NCBI GenBank assembly: GCA_017549145.1
Contig: JAFYVM010000074.1
Coordinates: 21,689-85,688, forward strand
Reading direction: 5' to 3'
Source: Bacteroidales bacterium
GTDB taxonomy: Bacteria; Bacteroidota; Bacteroidia; Bacteroidales; UBA932
DNA: 64,000 nt
Notes under the pieces: generated by a model
Told to the model about the DNA's origin: nothing
Seen by the model: the letters and a program-made list of their open reading frames with translations, nothing else
Databases searched by the model: none
Program-made: the position numbers and the translations under genes
Part shown: positions 43,843 to 53,964 of the stretch, piece by piece
Layout of the letters: every line of letters starts with the position of its first letter
Position numbering within the stretch: the first letter of the stretch is position 1

Positions 43843-46644
43843 ATGGCAGAAATTAGACTAAGTAAACTTACAAAGCAGTTCAGTATCGGACTTGCCAGAC
43901 TTGTTGACTTCCTCAACGAGAAAGGAGCTAACGTAGAGATGAATCCGAATGCTAAGGTGTCGGATGAGTATCTACCTGCTATCGAGGCAAAGTTCGGTGA
44001 AGACCTAAAACTTAAAAAAGATTCTGAGAAGGTTACTATCAAGCTTAAGGAGATCATTGAGTTGAGCTCTAAGAAGAAGGCAAACGCTCAGGAAGAAGAT
44101 GAAATCCCTGAAAAGGAGGTTGTCATCAAGACCAATTCCCTCGCAGAAGATAAGCCTGTTGCTCAGGAAGCTCCAGCACCTGTAAAGGAGGAGCCTGAGG
44201 TAGAGGTTGTTGTCGAGCCTGTGAAGGAAGAGGTAGGACCAAAGATCGTTGACAAGATCGATCTTTCAAAATTTGAGAAGAAACCAGCAGCACCTGTAAA
44301 GGAGGAGGTACCAGTAGAACCAGAGCCAGTTGCCGCCCCAACCCCAGCGGAGGAGCCTGTAAAGCCGGTTGCTGTAGCGCCTGTAGCAGTTGCTGAGCCA
44401 GTAGTGGAGGTGAAGCCTGAGCCAAGAGAGATCAAGGTGGAGGTTGAGCGCCTTGCTGGTCCTAAGGTTGTGGATAAGATTGACCTTTCTCAGTTCGATA
44501 AGAAGAAAAAGAAGAAGAGAGAGAGAATCGAAAAGAATGGCAGCCAGAAGGTTGATGTAACCAAGGTTGAGGCTGACAATAAGGTTAAGAAGGATAAGAA
44601 TAAGAACAACAATAACCAGGGTGGAAACCAGGCTGCTCAGCAGCAGAATAATGGCAAGAACAATAAGAAGAACCGTCGCGACCGCGGTGGTGATAAGTTC
44701 AAGCCAGCAATGACTGAGGCAGAGCAGGAGGAGATGCAGAAGGAGATTCAGAAGCAGATCAAGGAAACTTATGCTCGTATGAACGAGGGTAAGAAGAACA
44801 ACTTCGGTGCTAAGCATAGAAAGGATAAGAGAGAGGCTGCTTCACAGAGAATGCAGGAGGAGATGGAGATGCAGCAGCTTGAGCAGAAAGTGCTTAAGGT
44901 GACTGAGTTCGTAACTGTTAACGATCTTGCGACCCTTATGAACAACACTCCTGTAACTAAGGTTATCGGAGCTTGCATGAGCCTTGGTATGATGGTGTCT
45001 ATCAACCAGCGCCTCGACGCTGAGACACTTGTTCTTGTTGCTGAGGAGTTCGGATATGAAGTTGAATTCGTGACTGCAAATCTTACAGATGCAATCGCAC
45101 AGGGTGAGGCGGAGGATAGCGATGAGGATCTCCTCCCACGTCCACCAGTGATTACCGTGATGGGTCACGTTGACCACGGTAAAACTTCACTTCTTGACCA
45201 CATCCGTAGCGCAAACGTTATCGCAGGTGAGGCCGGTGGTATCACACAGCACATTGGTGCTTACCACGTAGAACTTCCAGACGGACAGGCTATCACATTC
45301 CTTGATACTCCTGGTCACGAGGCCTTTACAGCGATGCGTGCCCGTGGTGCCAAGATGACAGACGTTGCTATCATTATCGTTGCGGCTGACGACTGCATCA
45401 TGCCTCAGACTGTTGAGGCTATCAACCATGCTCAGGCGGCAGGTGTACCTATGGTGTTCGCAATCAACAAGATTGATAAAGCTGGTGCAAATCCTGAAAA
45501 GATTCGTGAGCAGCTTTCTAATATGAATATCCTCGTTGAGGACTGGGGTGGAAAGTACCAGTGTCAGGAAATCTCAGCAAAGAAGGGTATCAATGTAGAG
45601 CAGCTTCTTGAGAAGGTTCTTCTTGAGTCAGAGATGCTTGAGCTTAAGGCTAACCCTAATAAGAGAGCTTCTGGTGCTGTCATCGAGTCATCTCTTGATA
45701 AGGGTCGCGGATATCTTGCTACCATCCTTGTCCAGAACGGTACTCTCCGCGTGGGTGATGTAATGCTCTCAGGATGCTATACAGGTAGAGTAAAGGCTAT
45801 GTTCAATGAGCGTGGTCAGAAGGTAAGTGAGGCAGGTCCATCAACTCCAGTATCTGTTCTTGGATTGAATGGTGCGCCGACAGCCGGTGAGACATTCGTA
45901 GTAATGGCTGATGAGAAGGAGGCGAAGGATATCGCTAACAAGCGTGAGCAGCTCATCCGTATCCAGGGAATCAAGACTCAGAAGCATATGACTCTCGAGG
46001 AGATCGGCCGTCGTATCGCCATCGGAAACTTCAAGGAGCTCAACGTTATCGTCAAGGGAGACGTGGACGGATCAGTGGAGGCCCTTTCGGACTCTATCAT
46101 CAAGCTCTCTACAGAGGAGGTTCGCGTGAATGTTATCCACAAGGCTGTGGGTGCAATCTCAGAGTCAGATATCCTTTTGGCAGCAGCATCAGATGCGATT
46201 ATCATCGGTTTCCAGGTACGTCCTATGCCTTCAGCTCGTAGACTTGCTGAGAAGGAGGAGATCGAGATTCGTCTCTACTCTGTCATCTATGACTGTATCA
46301 ACGAGCTCAAGAGCGGTATCGAGGGTATGCTTGAGCCAGAGCAGAAAGAGGTTGTTGCCGCTACTGCTGAGGTTCAGGAGACATTCAAGATTTCGAAGGT
46401 CGGTACTATTGCCGGATGTATTGTACGTGAGGGTAAACTCCAGAGAACTGCGAAGGTGCGCGTGATCCGCGACGGTATCGTAATCTACACTGGAGAGCTC
46501 GGATCTCTTAAGAGATTCAAGGACGACGTCAAGGAGGTTCACGTAGGTATGGATTGCGGTCTTAACATCCAGGGCTACAACGATATCAAGGTTGGTGACG
46601 TTGTCGAGGCTTATGTGATTGAGGAGATCAAGAGAACGCTCTAG
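43843..46644 (+). CDS. infB: Translation initiation factor IF-2
   Basis: A 933-residue GTPase that brings initiator tRNA to the ribosome. The N-terminus has an IF-2N domain (about 1-55), then about 300 residues of Glu/Pro/Val/Lys-rich linker. The GTPase core starts near 440 with [27 protein letters not shown] and [12 protein letters not shown], followed by domains 2-4. The linker holds a short duplicated motif, [12 protein letters not shown] and [12 protein letters not shown] (near 146 and 209), then a long poly-Lys/Asn/Gln tract. A strong terminator follows at 46664-46692. Confidence 0.97.
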   Translation: MAEIRLSKLTKQFSIGLARLVDFLNEKGANVEMNPNAKVSDEYLPAIEAKFGEDLKLKKDSEKVTIKLKEIIELSSKKKANAQEEDEIPEKEVVIKTNSLAEDKPVAQEAPAPVKEEPEVEVVVEPVKEEVGPKIVDKIDLSKFEKKPAAPVKEEVPVEPEPVAAPTPAEEPVKPVAVAPVAVAEPVVEVKPEPREIKVEVERLAGPKVVDKIDLSQFDKKKKKKRERIEKNGSQKVDVTKVEADNKVKKDKNKNNNNQGGNQAAQQQNNGKNNKKNRRDRGGDKFKPAMTEAEQEEMQKEIQKQIKETYARMNEGKKNNFGAKHRKDKREAASQRMQEEMEMQQLEQKVLKVTEFVTVNDLATLMNNTPVTKVIGACMSLGMMVSINQRLDAETLVLVAEEFGYEVEFVTANLTDAIAQGEAEDSDEDLLPRPPVITVMGHVDHGKTSLLDHIRSANVIAGEAGGITQHIGAYHVELPDGQAITFLDTPGHEAFTAMRARGAKMTDVAIIIVAADDCIMPQTVEAINHAQAAGVPMVFAINKIDKAGANPEKIREQLSNMNILVEDWGGKYQCQEISAKKGINVEQLLEKVLLESEMLELKANPNKRASGAVIESSLDKGRGYLATILVQNGTLRVGDVMLSGCYTGRVKAMFNERGQKVSEAGPSTPVSVLGLNGAPTAGETFVVMADEKEAKDIANKREQLIRIQGIKTQKHMTLEEIGRRIAIGNFKELNVIVKGDVDGSVEALSDSIIKLSTEEVRVNVIHKAVGAISESDILLAAASDAIIIGFQVRPMPSARRLAEKEEIEIRLYSVIYDCINELKSGIEGMLEPEQKEVVAATAEVQETFKISKVGTIAGCIVREGKLQRTAKVRVIRDGIVIYTGELGSLKRFKDDVKEVHVGMDCGLNIQGYNDIKVGDVVEAYVIEEIKRTL

Positions 46645-46663
46645 ATCAAATGACATATAAATG

Positions 46664-46692
46664 AGACCGGCTATGTTAGTCGGTCTTTTTTT
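46664..46692 (+). terminator. Intrinsic terminator of rimP-nusA-infB
   Basis: AGACCGGCT-ATGTT-AGTCGGTCT gives a 9-bp stem with one G-U pair, followed by seven T (46686-46692), 20 bp after the infB stop. Confidence 0.92.
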
Positions 46693-46704
46693 GTATTTGG
46701 TAAT

Positions 46705-46858
46705 ATGTAACTAGTGGTGATAGGATAAATTTGGAGTGGCTCCGTCGAAACAAGTTTCGACTCCGTCCCTCCCAACGCTTCGCGTCGGGCCCCTCCCTCT
46801 AACATGGCCGAGGGTGGCCATGCCATCCAAATTTACCCTACCATCACTAATGTACCTG
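46705..46858. repeat. About 150-bp nested inverted-repeat element with three inner hairpins
   Basis: Outer arms of about 35 bp (46705-46740 and 46822-46858) share TAAATTTGGA and AGTG-rich sequence with several G-U-type differences. Three inner hairpins: GTCGAAAC/GTTTCGAC (46744-46751, 46754-46761), CCCAACGC/GCGTCGGG (46771-46789) with two mispairs, and CATGGCC/GGCCATG (46803-46809, 46816-46822). It lies between the two convergent terminators at 46664-46692 and 46864-46897. The arms and design resemble the element at 32888-32984. No coding potential seen. Confidence 0.65.
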
Positions 46859-46863
46859 CATAC

Positions 46864-46897
46864 AAAAAATAGAGTGATTAGGCATAATCACTCTATT
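46864..46897 (-). terminator. Intrinsic terminator after the FadL-like gene
   Basis: A perfect 13-bp stem, AATAGAGTGATTA (46868-46880) and TAATCACTCTATT (46885-46897), with loop GGCA. On the minus strand it ends in TTTTTT, placing it 40 bp after the stop at 46938. Confidence 0.9.
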
Positions 46898-46937
46898 GAA
46901 GTTTATATTTTGTGATTGGAGGGTTAACGGCGGGGGG

Positions 46938-48605
46938 TTAGAAGCGGAAGCCGAGGGTCAGGATTACATTCCAGAGGGATGATTTGATTAGAATCTCTGG
47001 TGCATAATAATTCGGATCTACTGCAATGTCTCCCTCTTTTGTATATGTGAATACATAGTCGCCGTATGGCATAAAGTATTCTTTTGGAAGGAAGGCTCTT
47101 GTGCAGGCGATGTCAGCAAAGAAGCTCTTGTTTGAACTGAATCCAAGACCGAGTGCTGCCTTGTGACTGAATGTCGGATTGATGCCTACATAGTCAGATC
47201 CGTCCCAGATAGCCTTTTCTGCAGATATATTCAAGTTGTATCCTGCTCTGATTGCAAACGCAGGGCTTGGTTTAATTTCCATTCCGGCTCTTACTTTGTG
47301 CGAGATTCCGTAGGAGTTTCTCATTTCGTCATTTATCTCTTCGAGAACGCTTCTATCTGTATAGCGTGAGCTTTGGTAACGTGTGTTACCATAGTTGCAT
47401 AGCTCGTAGTCTGTGCTGATCAGACCGAAGCTACCGAATGTATATGCAAGTCCCAAATTAGCTTTCAGTGGGGTACGGAATGACCAACTGTTCTCTCCGT
47501 AGGGGCTCTCTGATGAGTATTTGCCTCCTCCGACACCACTGAATTCTGTCTCTCCACCTTCTGTCCAAGACTCTTCGATTGTTGTGAGGGTTGGTGTCTG
47601 GATTGCTGCACCAAGGCGCAGACCCTGCATAGGTGTTACAATCACTCCAAACTTAGCTGAATAAGCTGTGCCAATGTAGTCGTAGCTCATGTTGTATTTC
47701 ATTTTGTTGAAATACTTTGTGAGTTCAGAGATTTCATTGCCATTTCCATCTACATAGGAAATCTTGAATTCGTTAGGATCTATTGCTGTCTCCTTGAAGT
47801 ATTCGCTGTATGAATAATCAATTGAGTGCATAGAAAGGTTTACTCCAAGATATACGAAATCAGAAATATTCATTCCTACGTTGAGGAGATATTCGTACTT
47901 GCCTCCAGTGATATTACGACCATATGCCTGGTCAACTGTGCCAGCCATGAAAGCAGTCTTGTCATCGTAAACCTTTTCTGTCGCTCCAACGTAAATGTCG
48001 TCATACGGGTCAATCATGCCGGTATTATATCCAATCACTGGTTTCCACGGCATGATGTTGAATGCGTCCTGACTTCCAAGGTCAGTACTTGAATATCCGT
48101 TAACAGATGCCTCATATGCCATCTGGCCCATGAATGATGTTGTAGAGTTGGTTCCGGCCGCGTAAACGTTTTGGTCGTATGTTGCTGTCTTGTTGACTAC
48201 AAATGCTGCACTGATATTCTTGACTCCGCTTTTTCTACCAGTGTCAAAGTTCAACGATATTCCAATGTTAGGCAGGCTGAACTTTGTTCTATTGCTACGT
48301 ATGGTCCTTTCGAAATATGGCAGATCGCCATTCTCGTAAGGTGATGCTCCCGTAGCTGTACTTGATACTATGCTAAGGCCTGGAGTTATAGTAAACTGCG
48401 AATACTTTGCAACAGCGGTTGATGCCGGGTTAATTGTGACAGCTCCAAGGTCTCCTCCCAATGCGGTGAAAGCATTACCCATTGCCGCAGTTCTTGCTGT
48501 CCCTTCATAATCGTTTTCACTAAGCGTGAGTGCGCTATAAGCAGACTGTGCATAGCTGCTTACGGCGACTAATGCCATGAGGATTGTAATGACCGTCTTC
48601 TTCAT
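46938..48605 (-). CDS. OmpP1/FadL-like outer-membrane transport protein
   Basis: A 555-residue protein with a signal peptide (MKKTVITILMALVAVSSYAQ) and a beta-barrel pattern throughout, ending in F (LGFRF), as usual for outer-membrane barrels. The N-terminal plug begins TARTAAMGNAFTALGGDLGA and has VTINPAS, the signature of the OmpP1/FadL/TodX family, which carries hydrophobic molecules such as fatty acids across the outer membrane. The substrate is unknown. It is 33 bp downstream of the tyrosine-rich lipoprotein gene, with one terminator at the end, so they form one transcript. Confidence 0.88.
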   Translation of the reverse strand: MKKTVITILMALVAVSSYAQSAYSALTLSENDYEGTARTAAMGNAFTALGGDLGAVTINPASTAVAKYSQFTITPGLSIVSSTATGASPYENGDLPYFERTIRSNRTKFSLPNIGISLNFDTGRKSGVKNISAAFVVNKTATYDQNVYAAGTNSTTSFMGQMAYEASVNGYSSTDLGSQDAFNIMPWKPVIGYNTGMIDPYDDIYVGATEKVYDDKTAFMAGTVDQAYGRNITGGKYEYLLNVGMNISDFVYLGVNLSMHSIDYSYSEYFKETAIDPNEFKISYVDGNGNEISELTKYFNKMKYNMSYDYIGTAYSAKFGVIVTPMQGLRLGAAIQTPTLTTIEESWTEGGETEFSGVGGGKYSSESPYGENSWSFRTPLKANLGLAYTFGSFGLISTDYELCNYGNTRYQSSRYTDRSVLEEINDEMRNSYGISHKVRAGMEIKPSPAFAIRAGYNLNISAEKAIWDGSDYVGINPTFSHKAALGLGFSSNKSFFADIACTRAFLPKEYFMPYGDYVFTYTKEGDIAVDPNYYAPEILIKSSLWNVILTLGFRF

Positions 48606-48638
48606 ATCTTTCTCGTTTAATGTCTATTGATTTATTGC

Positions 48639-49781
48639 TTATCTACGACTGCCAGATGAACTTCTGCTATATCCGCCACCACTATATCCTCCACCTGACG
48701 AGCTTCTGCTGCCACTATTGTAGCTGCTTCCTGATGAACTTCTGTTATAGCTGCTACTGCTGTTGTAACTTGATGATCTGTTGTAGCTTGAACCTCTTTC
48801 GTAGCTGCTGGATGTGCTGCGGGTAGTGCTTGCTCCTGTACTTGTACTTCTGCTAGTGGTTCCTGTACTTCTAGATACAGATCCAGATGCTGGTCTGCTG
48901 GATGTGGTGCCTCTACCGACTGCAGCGCGTGATGATGCTGTGCGGCTTGTACCGAATGAAGCCCTTGATGTCGTAGCTGTCCTGCTTCCTGAAACAGAGG
49001 TTCCAGATGGTGCTCTACCTATACTTGCTGTCACTCTGTCTGCAACAGTTTCGTGACGTGAGCCTCTGTAAACATTCTTGCTGCTGCCGCCCACGATAAC
49101 TCCGTGTCCGCCTCCGAAATGAGGTCTGTGGTGAATTCCTCCGAAGTATGGATCCCATCCTCCGTACCATCCGCAATAATATGGGTGCATGTAGTAATAG
49201 TATGGATCGTAGAATCCGGCATATCCGTAGTAACCATAATACCAAGGGTCATAGAAACCACCATACCAACCACCATAGTACCATGGGTCGTATCTGTAAT
49301 ACCATGAATTGTAGTAACTTCCATAGTAACCACTATAGTAGCTGCCATAGTACCATGGATCATATCTATAACGCCATGGGTCATAGTAGCCTCTATAGCT
49401 CCATGGGCTTGAGTAATAGTTATGATACCAAGGGGAGTTCCAGTAATTTGAATACGTTCCGTATGGATCAAAGTCTGCAACTGTAACTAGTGTACCAAGC
49501 TCTTTGTCGAACCTGATTGTTGCAGCCATGTTGTCTGGAATTATGATACTGTCTTTCTTGTCGCCGAAGAGATAGATCGGAGATTCTTTAGTGGTTGCGA
49601 TAAGTTCATCAACTTTCTGCTTGTTGGTTTCTTCTGCAGCTTTATTCTTGAAGGATGGTGCAGCACCATAGATGCCGTCCGAAAACTTTTGTTTTCCGGC
49701 CTCTGAATATGCTGCAAATGTTCCGCATGATGACAAAGTCAACGCAAATGCCCCGATAAGCAGTAATATGATGTTTTTCAT
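48639..49781 (-). CDS. Tyr/Gly/Ser-rich repetitive lipoprotein
   Basis: A 380-residue protein with a lipoprotein signal (MKNIILLLIGAFALTLSSC, lipidated Cys19). After about 75 ordinary residues (SPIYLFGDKKDSIIIPDNMA) comes a highly aromatic low-complexity region (about 108-205) dominated by Y, W, G, D and P, for example YYDPWYYGSYY, GGWYGGFYDPWYYG, followed by a Ser/Thr/Arg/Gly-rich tail with many SSSYN units. The function is not known; the composition suggests a surface-exposed or adhesive structure. The start at 49781 is chosen for the lipobox and the upstream GGAG; the frame is open to 49889 but gives no conserved sequence. It precedes the FadL-like gene. Confidence 0.78.
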   Translation of the reverse strand: MKNIILLLIGAFALTLSSCGTFAAYSEAGKQKFSDGIYGAAPSFKNKAAEETNKQKVDELIATTKESPIYLFGDKKDSIIIPDNMAATIRFDKELGTLVTVADFDPYGTYSNYWNSPWYHNYYSSPWSYRGYYDPWRYRYDPWYYGSYYSGYYGSYYNSWYYRYDPWYYGGWYGGFYDPWYYGYYGYAGFYDPYYYYMHPYYCGWYGGWDPYFGGIHHRPHFGGGHGVIVGGSSKNVYRGSRHETVADRVTASIGRAPSGTSVSGSRTATTSRASFGTSRTASSRAAVGRGTTSSRPASGSVSRSTGTTSRSTSTGASTTRSTSSSYERGSSYNRSSSYNSSSSYNRSSSGSSYNSGSRSSSGGGYSGGGYSRSSSGSRR

Positions 49782-49924
49782 AGAGTAATCTCCTATGTTT
49801 GTAAATAATATTTCGTATCTTCGCAACCTGTTTAGCTTTGCAATAAATGTACCATATTGATTGGCGCAAAACTCGGCAGCTAAATGCAATAATAGACAAT
49901 AATTGAATTAAAAACAAGAATACA

Positions 49925-51406
49925 ATGGCAAAAGAGGTAACAAAGAGATCAGATAACTACTCGCAGTGGTATGATAACCTTGTTGTGAAGGCAGATCTCG
50001 CTGAGCGTTCTGCTGTAAGAGGATGTATGGTGATCAAGCCATACGGTTATGCTATCTGGGAGAAGATGCAGAGCGTACTTGACAAGATGTTCAAGGATAC
50101 AGGTCACGTAAATGCATATTTCCCACTTTTTATCCCTAAGTCGTTCCTTAGCCGCGAGGCTGAACACGTAGAGGGATTTGCTAAGGAGTGTGCTGTGGTT
50201 ACACATCACAGACTCATGGCAGACCCAAATGGCAATGGCGTCGTTGTGGATCCGTCAGCAAAGCTTGAGGAGGAACTCATCGTTCGTCCGACTTCAGAAA
50301 CAATTATCTGGAATACATACAAGAACTGGGTTACATCATGGAGAGATCTCCCGATCCTCTGTAACCAGTGGGCAAATGTTGTCCGTTGGGAAATGCGTAC
50401 CCGTCTTTTCCTTCGTACTGCAGAGTTCCTCTGGCAGGAAGGTCATACAGCTCACGCAACTCGTCAGGAGGCTGAGGTTGAGACAATGAAGATGGTGAAC
50501 GTATATGCGGATTTCGCTCGTAACTATATGGGTGTTCCTGTTGTAGTTGGTCACAAGAGCCCTAATGAGCGTTTCGCTGGTGCTCTCGACACAATGACTA
50601 TCGAGGCTCTCATGCAGGATGGTAAGGCTCTTCAGGCTGGTACATCACACTTCCTCGGACAGAACTTCGCTAAGGCATTCGATGTAATGTTCACTAACAA
50701 GGAAGGCAAGCAGGAGTATGTCTGGGCAACTTCATGGGGAGTTTCAACTCGTCTTATGGGTGCTCTTATCATGGCTCACGGTGATGATAACGGTCTTGTA
50801 CTTCCTCCGAAGCTTGCTCCTATTCAGGTTGTAATGGTTCCTATCACTGGTAAGGATGAGGCTGTCAACAACGCTATCCTTGACAAGATGGATGCATTCA
50901 AGAAGGAGCTTGAGGCTAAGGGTGTTTCAGTGAAGATCGATAGCCGTGACACTCTCCGTCCAGGATTCAAGTTTGCAGAGTGGGAGCTTAAGGGAGTTCC
51001 AGTACGTCTTGCAATGGGTGGACGTGATCTTGAGAACGGTACAGTTGAGCTTGCTCGCCGTGATACATGTGAGAAGTCTTCACACTCACAGGAGGGTATT
51101 GCAGACGTAATCGCTGCTCTTCTTGATGATATTCAGGCAAATATCTACGCTAAGGCTCTTAAGTTCCGCGATGACAGCATCCGTAAGGTTGACACCTGGG
51201 AGGAGTTCAAAGAGGAGATCACTAAGGGTGGATTCCTTCTTTGTCACTGGGATGGTACTCCAGAGACAGAGGAGAAGATCAAGGAGGAAACAAAGGCTAC
51301 CATCCGTTGTATCCCAGTTGACAGCGCAGTGTGCGTAGAGGAAGGTAAGTGTATCTATTCCGGCAAGCCATCTTCACAGAGAGTTCTATTCGCAATTTCT
51401 TATTAA
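49925..51406 (+). CDS. proS: Prolyl-tRNA synthetase, archaeal/eukaryal-type
   Basis: A 493-residue class IIa synthetase. Class II motifs: [16 protein letters not shown] (motif 2 side), [17 protein letters not shown], and the C-terminal anticodon domain with [16 protein letters not shown]. The N-terminus ([20 protein letters not shown]) and the C-terminal zinc-like extension ending in Tyr are those of the archaeal/eukaryal-type ProRS, which lacks the large editing insertion; this type is normal in Bacteroidota. It is followed 9 bp later by a DUF3078 gene. Confidence 0.96.
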   Translation: MAKEVTKRSDNYSQWYDNLVVKADLAERSAVRGCMVIKPYGYAIWEKMQSVLDKMFKDTGHVNAYFPLFIPKSFLSREAEHVEGFAKECAVVTHHRLMADPNGNGVVVDPSAKLEEELIVRPTSETIIWNTYKNWVTSWRDLPILCNQWANVVRWEMRTRLFLRTAEFLWQEGHTAHATRQEAEVETMKMVNVYADFARNYMGVPVVVGHKSPNERFAGALDTMTIEALMQDGKALQAGTSHFLGQNFAKAFDVMFTNKEGKQEYVWATSWGVSTRLMGALIMAHGDDNGLVLPPKLAPIQVVMVPITGKDEAVNNAILDKMDAFKKELEAKGVSVKIDSRDTLRPGFKFAEWELKGVPVRLAMGGRDLENGTVELARRDTCEKSSHSQEGIADVIAALLDDIQANIYAKALKFRDDSIRKVDTWEEFKEEITKGGFLLCHWDGTPETEEKIKEETKATIRCIPVDSAVCVEEGKCIYSGKPSSQRVLFAISY

Positions 51407-51415
51407 TATCACATT

Positions 51416-52513
51416 ATGAAAAAGTTATTCGTCCTTATATCAGCAGCCCTTGTATCAATGGGCGTATATGCGCAGGACGCGCAGCAGGTGTCAGCAGATG
51501 CTGCACAGGCAATTAACGAGGCTCCAGCAGCTGAGAAGGCTTCAAAGCCAAGCAACTGGACTAACTCACTCAAGACTAACGTAACAGTTGGTCAGACGGG
51601 ACTTACAAACTGGGCAGCCGGTGGTGATAACACAGTTTCTATGGCTGCGTTCATCGATGGCAATGCAAACTGGAAACAGGGCGATATGTTCTGGAACAAC
51701 CGTCTTCAGCTTGATTATGGATTCCTTTATGCTTCTTCAAAGCCAATCCTTCAGAAGAGCACTGACCGAATCTACCTTGAGAGCAAGTGGGGTTACAAGG
51801 CACCTTCAACAAAGTACTTGTATTTCTCTGCTAACTACGACTTCAAGTCTCAGTTCACTACTGGATACGACTACAATACTCCATCTTCATTGGTTGATCC
51901 AAATACTGGCCTGGAGTACACTGGAGCAGCATTGAGACAGGCATGGAAAGATGCTAGAGGTCTTAAGTCCGGATTCCTTGCACCTGCGTACACTAATCTC
52001 GCGCTCGGTATTGATTACGTGCCTACAAAGTGGCTTTCAATTAACATCGCCCCTCTTACTGGAGGATTCGTTATTGTAAGAACACCTGAGTTGAGAAAGT
52101 CATACTCAATGAAGGAGAAGGCAACAACTACTGAGGAGATGATTACAGCTGCAGGTTCAGATGCTGTTGCACTTGGAAATCTTTACAAGGCTGCCAAGTT
52201 CGAGTTCGGTGCCCAGTTAAAGGCTGATGCAAAAGTTAACGTGAATGATAAGTTCTCTTATAGCACACAGGTAGTACTCTTTGCTAACTATTTGGACATT
52301 AAGCACTGCCCTCGTATTAACTGGGATAACCGTATTGACTGGAAGCTTGCCAAGTACTTCTCACTGACTGTTGCGACAAACCTTATCTATGATGATACAA
52401 TCATGATCACAAATGAGAAGGATATCGAGCAGTTCCCTAACGGTAAGGCACGTGTTCAGTTTAAGGAGTCTATCGCATTCGGATTTACTTATACAATCGC
52501 TAGCAAGAAATAA
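51416..52513 (+). CDS. DUF3078 domain-containing outer-membrane protein
   Basis: A 365-residue protein with a signal peptide (MKKLFVLISAALVSMGVYAQ), a short Ala/Gln/Glu-rich linker and a beta-barrel-like DUF3078 domain (about 45-365, NSLKTNVTVGQTGLTNWAAGG, KWGYKAPSTKYLYFSANYDF). No transport or enzyme activity is known for the family. Its stop overlaps the tilS start by one base (TAATG), a coupling that joins an envelope gene to a tRNA-modification gene, so the operon is not strictly functional in theme. Confidence 0.86.
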   Translation: MKKLFVLISAALVSMGVYAQDAQQVSADAAQAINEAPAAEKASKPSNWTNSLKTNVTVGQTGLTNWAAGGDNTVSMAAFIDGNANWKQGDMFWNNRLQLDYGFLYASSKPILQKSTDRIYLESKWGYKAPSTKYLYFSANYDFKSQFTTGYDYNTPSSLVDPNTGLEYTGAALRQAWKDARGLKSGFLAPAYTNLALGIDYVPTKWLSINIAPLTGGFVIVRTPELRKSYSMKEKATTTEEMITAAGSDAVALGNLYKAAKFEFGAQLKADAKVNVNDKFSYSTQVVLFANYLDIKHCPRINWDNRIDWKLAKYFSLTVATNLIYDDTIMITNEKDIEQFPNGKARVQFKESIAFGFTYTIASKK

Positions 52514-53964
52514 TGCTTAAGCAGTTCGCAAAGAAGATTGAAGATATTATGAGGTTGATTGGGGAAACTCAATCAGCCTCGTTTTGTCATGCTGAACATA
52601 GTGAGAGATCTTCTGTGCGTTTCCTTTTGGCAGTGAGTGGAGGAATGGATTCAATGTGTCTGCTGGATCTGTTTTCTCAGGTGGTGCCAAATAGTGATTT
52701 TGCTGTTGCTCACTGCAATTTTTCTCTTCGTGGACAAGAGAGTGATGGAGATCAGGCTTTAGTAGAGTCGCGTGCTCAGGAACTTGGAGTGAAGATCTTC
52801 GTAAAAAGATTTGATACAGCAGCGTGTGCTCGCGAGAGGGGAATCAGTATTGAGATGGCGGCTCGAGATCTTCGTTATGAGTGGTTCGGGCATCTTTGCC
52901 AGGAGCATGGGTTTGATGCACTGGTTGTGGCTCATAATGCTAATGATAATGCTGAGACGCTTGTGCTGAATATGTTGCGCGGTACTGGTTTGAATGGCTT
53001 ACATGGTATCCTTGCAGTGCAGGAAAGGACAGACTGTATAGTAGTTCGTCCGATGTTGGAGATGACCAGGAAGCAGATTGAGGGGTACGTTATGTCTCGA
53101 AGAGTGCCGTACAGGAATGATAGCAGTAATTTTGAGTCAGACTATAAGAGGAACAGAATCCGTAATGAGGTATTCCCGATCTTTGAGAAGATAAATCCTT
53201 CTTTTGTCAAGACTCTTAATCGTGAGATCGGGTATTTTGCCGAGGCCGGGTCTATTGTCGACTCATGGTGCCAGGCTCAGCTTCCCAATGTTATTTGTCA
53301 TCCTGAGCGAAGCGAAGGATCCGTAATAATTTCCCTTCCGTCTCTGCTAGCTACAGAGCATTGGCGATACCTATTATATTATATATTGGAGCCGTATGGT
53401 TTCAATTCAGCTACGCTTGAGTCCTTGGAGGGTCTTCTTGAGTCTGATAGGACTGTATCTGGCAAACGATTCGAGTCGGCCACTCATCTTCTCTATACGG
53501 AACGAGATACTCTTGTAGTTAAACCAGTTCTTAACGAAGAAATATCAGACAGATACATTATGGTTCCAGAAGAGGGAATCTATGAACTGAATGGTGTGAG
53601 ATGGCAGGTGGAGGTGCTCGAAAGGACTCCTGACTTTAATCTTAAACAGCCTGTGGGCACGTTGGTAATGGATGCTGATAAGATGGCATTCCCGTTTGTG
53701 TGCAGGGCATGGAAACAAGGAGACTGGCTTGTACCATTCGGACTGAAAGGACGTAAAAAGGTAAGTGATCTGTTCGCAGATTTAAAGTTTACTCAGATAG
53801 AGAAGGCCAGGGCGTTGATGATGGTGAGATACGATGAAGATCTTGCTGAGAATCAGCATATTGCCGGAGTTCTTGGCTATAGGATAGATGATAGATATAA
53901 GGTTGATTCTAAGACCAGAAATATAGTTTTGATAACAATATTGAATAACACTGACACTATATGA
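52513..53964 (+). CDS. tilS: tRNA(Ile)-lysidine synthase
   Basis: A 483-residue ATP-dependent enzyme that changes cytidine 34 of the minor tRNA(Ile) to lysidine. The PP-loop SGGMDS is at 42-47, with HCNFSLRGQESDGD and DRYNSNFE-type block (VPYRNDSSNF) typical of TilS, and a C-terminal substrate domain (about 350-470). Two stretches look inserted: CHAEHSERSS (25-34) just before the PP-loop and CHPERSEGS (262-270) in the middle. Both are translations of a dispersed DNA repeat (52585-52612 and 53295-53322) and are in frame, so the gene remains open. The N-terminus is longer than usual because of the first copy. The last 4 bp overlap the transglutaminase gene. Confidence 0.93.
   Translation: MLKQFAKKIEDIMRLIGETQSASFCHAEHSERSSVRFLLAVSGGMDSMCLLDLFSQVVPNSDFAVAHCNFSLRGQESDGDQALVESRAQELGVKIFVKRFDTAACARERGISIEMAARDLRYEWFGHLCQEHGFDALVVAHNANDNAETLVLNMLRGTGLNGLHGILAVQERTDCIVVRPMLEMTRKQIEGYVMSRRVPYRNDSSNFESDYKRNRIRNEVFPIFEKINPSFVKTLNREIGYFAEAGSIVDSWCQAQLPNVICHPERSEGSVIISLPSLLATEHWRYLLYYILEPYGFNSATLESLEGLLESDRTVSGKRFESATHLLYTERDTLVVKPVLNEEISDRYIMVPEEGIYELNGVRWQVEVLERTPDFNLKQPVGTLVMDADKMAFPFVCRAWKQGDWLVPFGLKGRKKVSDLFADLKFTQIEKARALMMVRYDEDLAENQHIAGVLGYRIDDRYKVDSKTRNIVLITILNNTDTI
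52585..52612 (+). repeat. Dispersed repeat copy inside tilS (N-terminal)
   Basis: A diverged copy (about 21 of 28 bases, core GCTGAACATAGTGAGAGATC) of the CCTGAGCGAAGCGAAGGATC repeat, read in frame as CHAEHSERSS. Confidence 0.55.
53295..53322 (+). repeat. Dispersed repeat copy inside tilS (central)
   Basis: An intact copy with core CCTGAGCGAAGCGAAGGATC, read in frame as CHPERSEGS. This same peptide is known from many bacterial genomes as the translation of an intragenic repeat. Confidence 0.85.

Noticed and set aside
44266-44817. Long leucine-rich open frame opposite infB
   Set aside because: It is the complement of the Lys/Asn/Gln-rich IF-2 linker, which gives Leu/Phe-rich artefacts.
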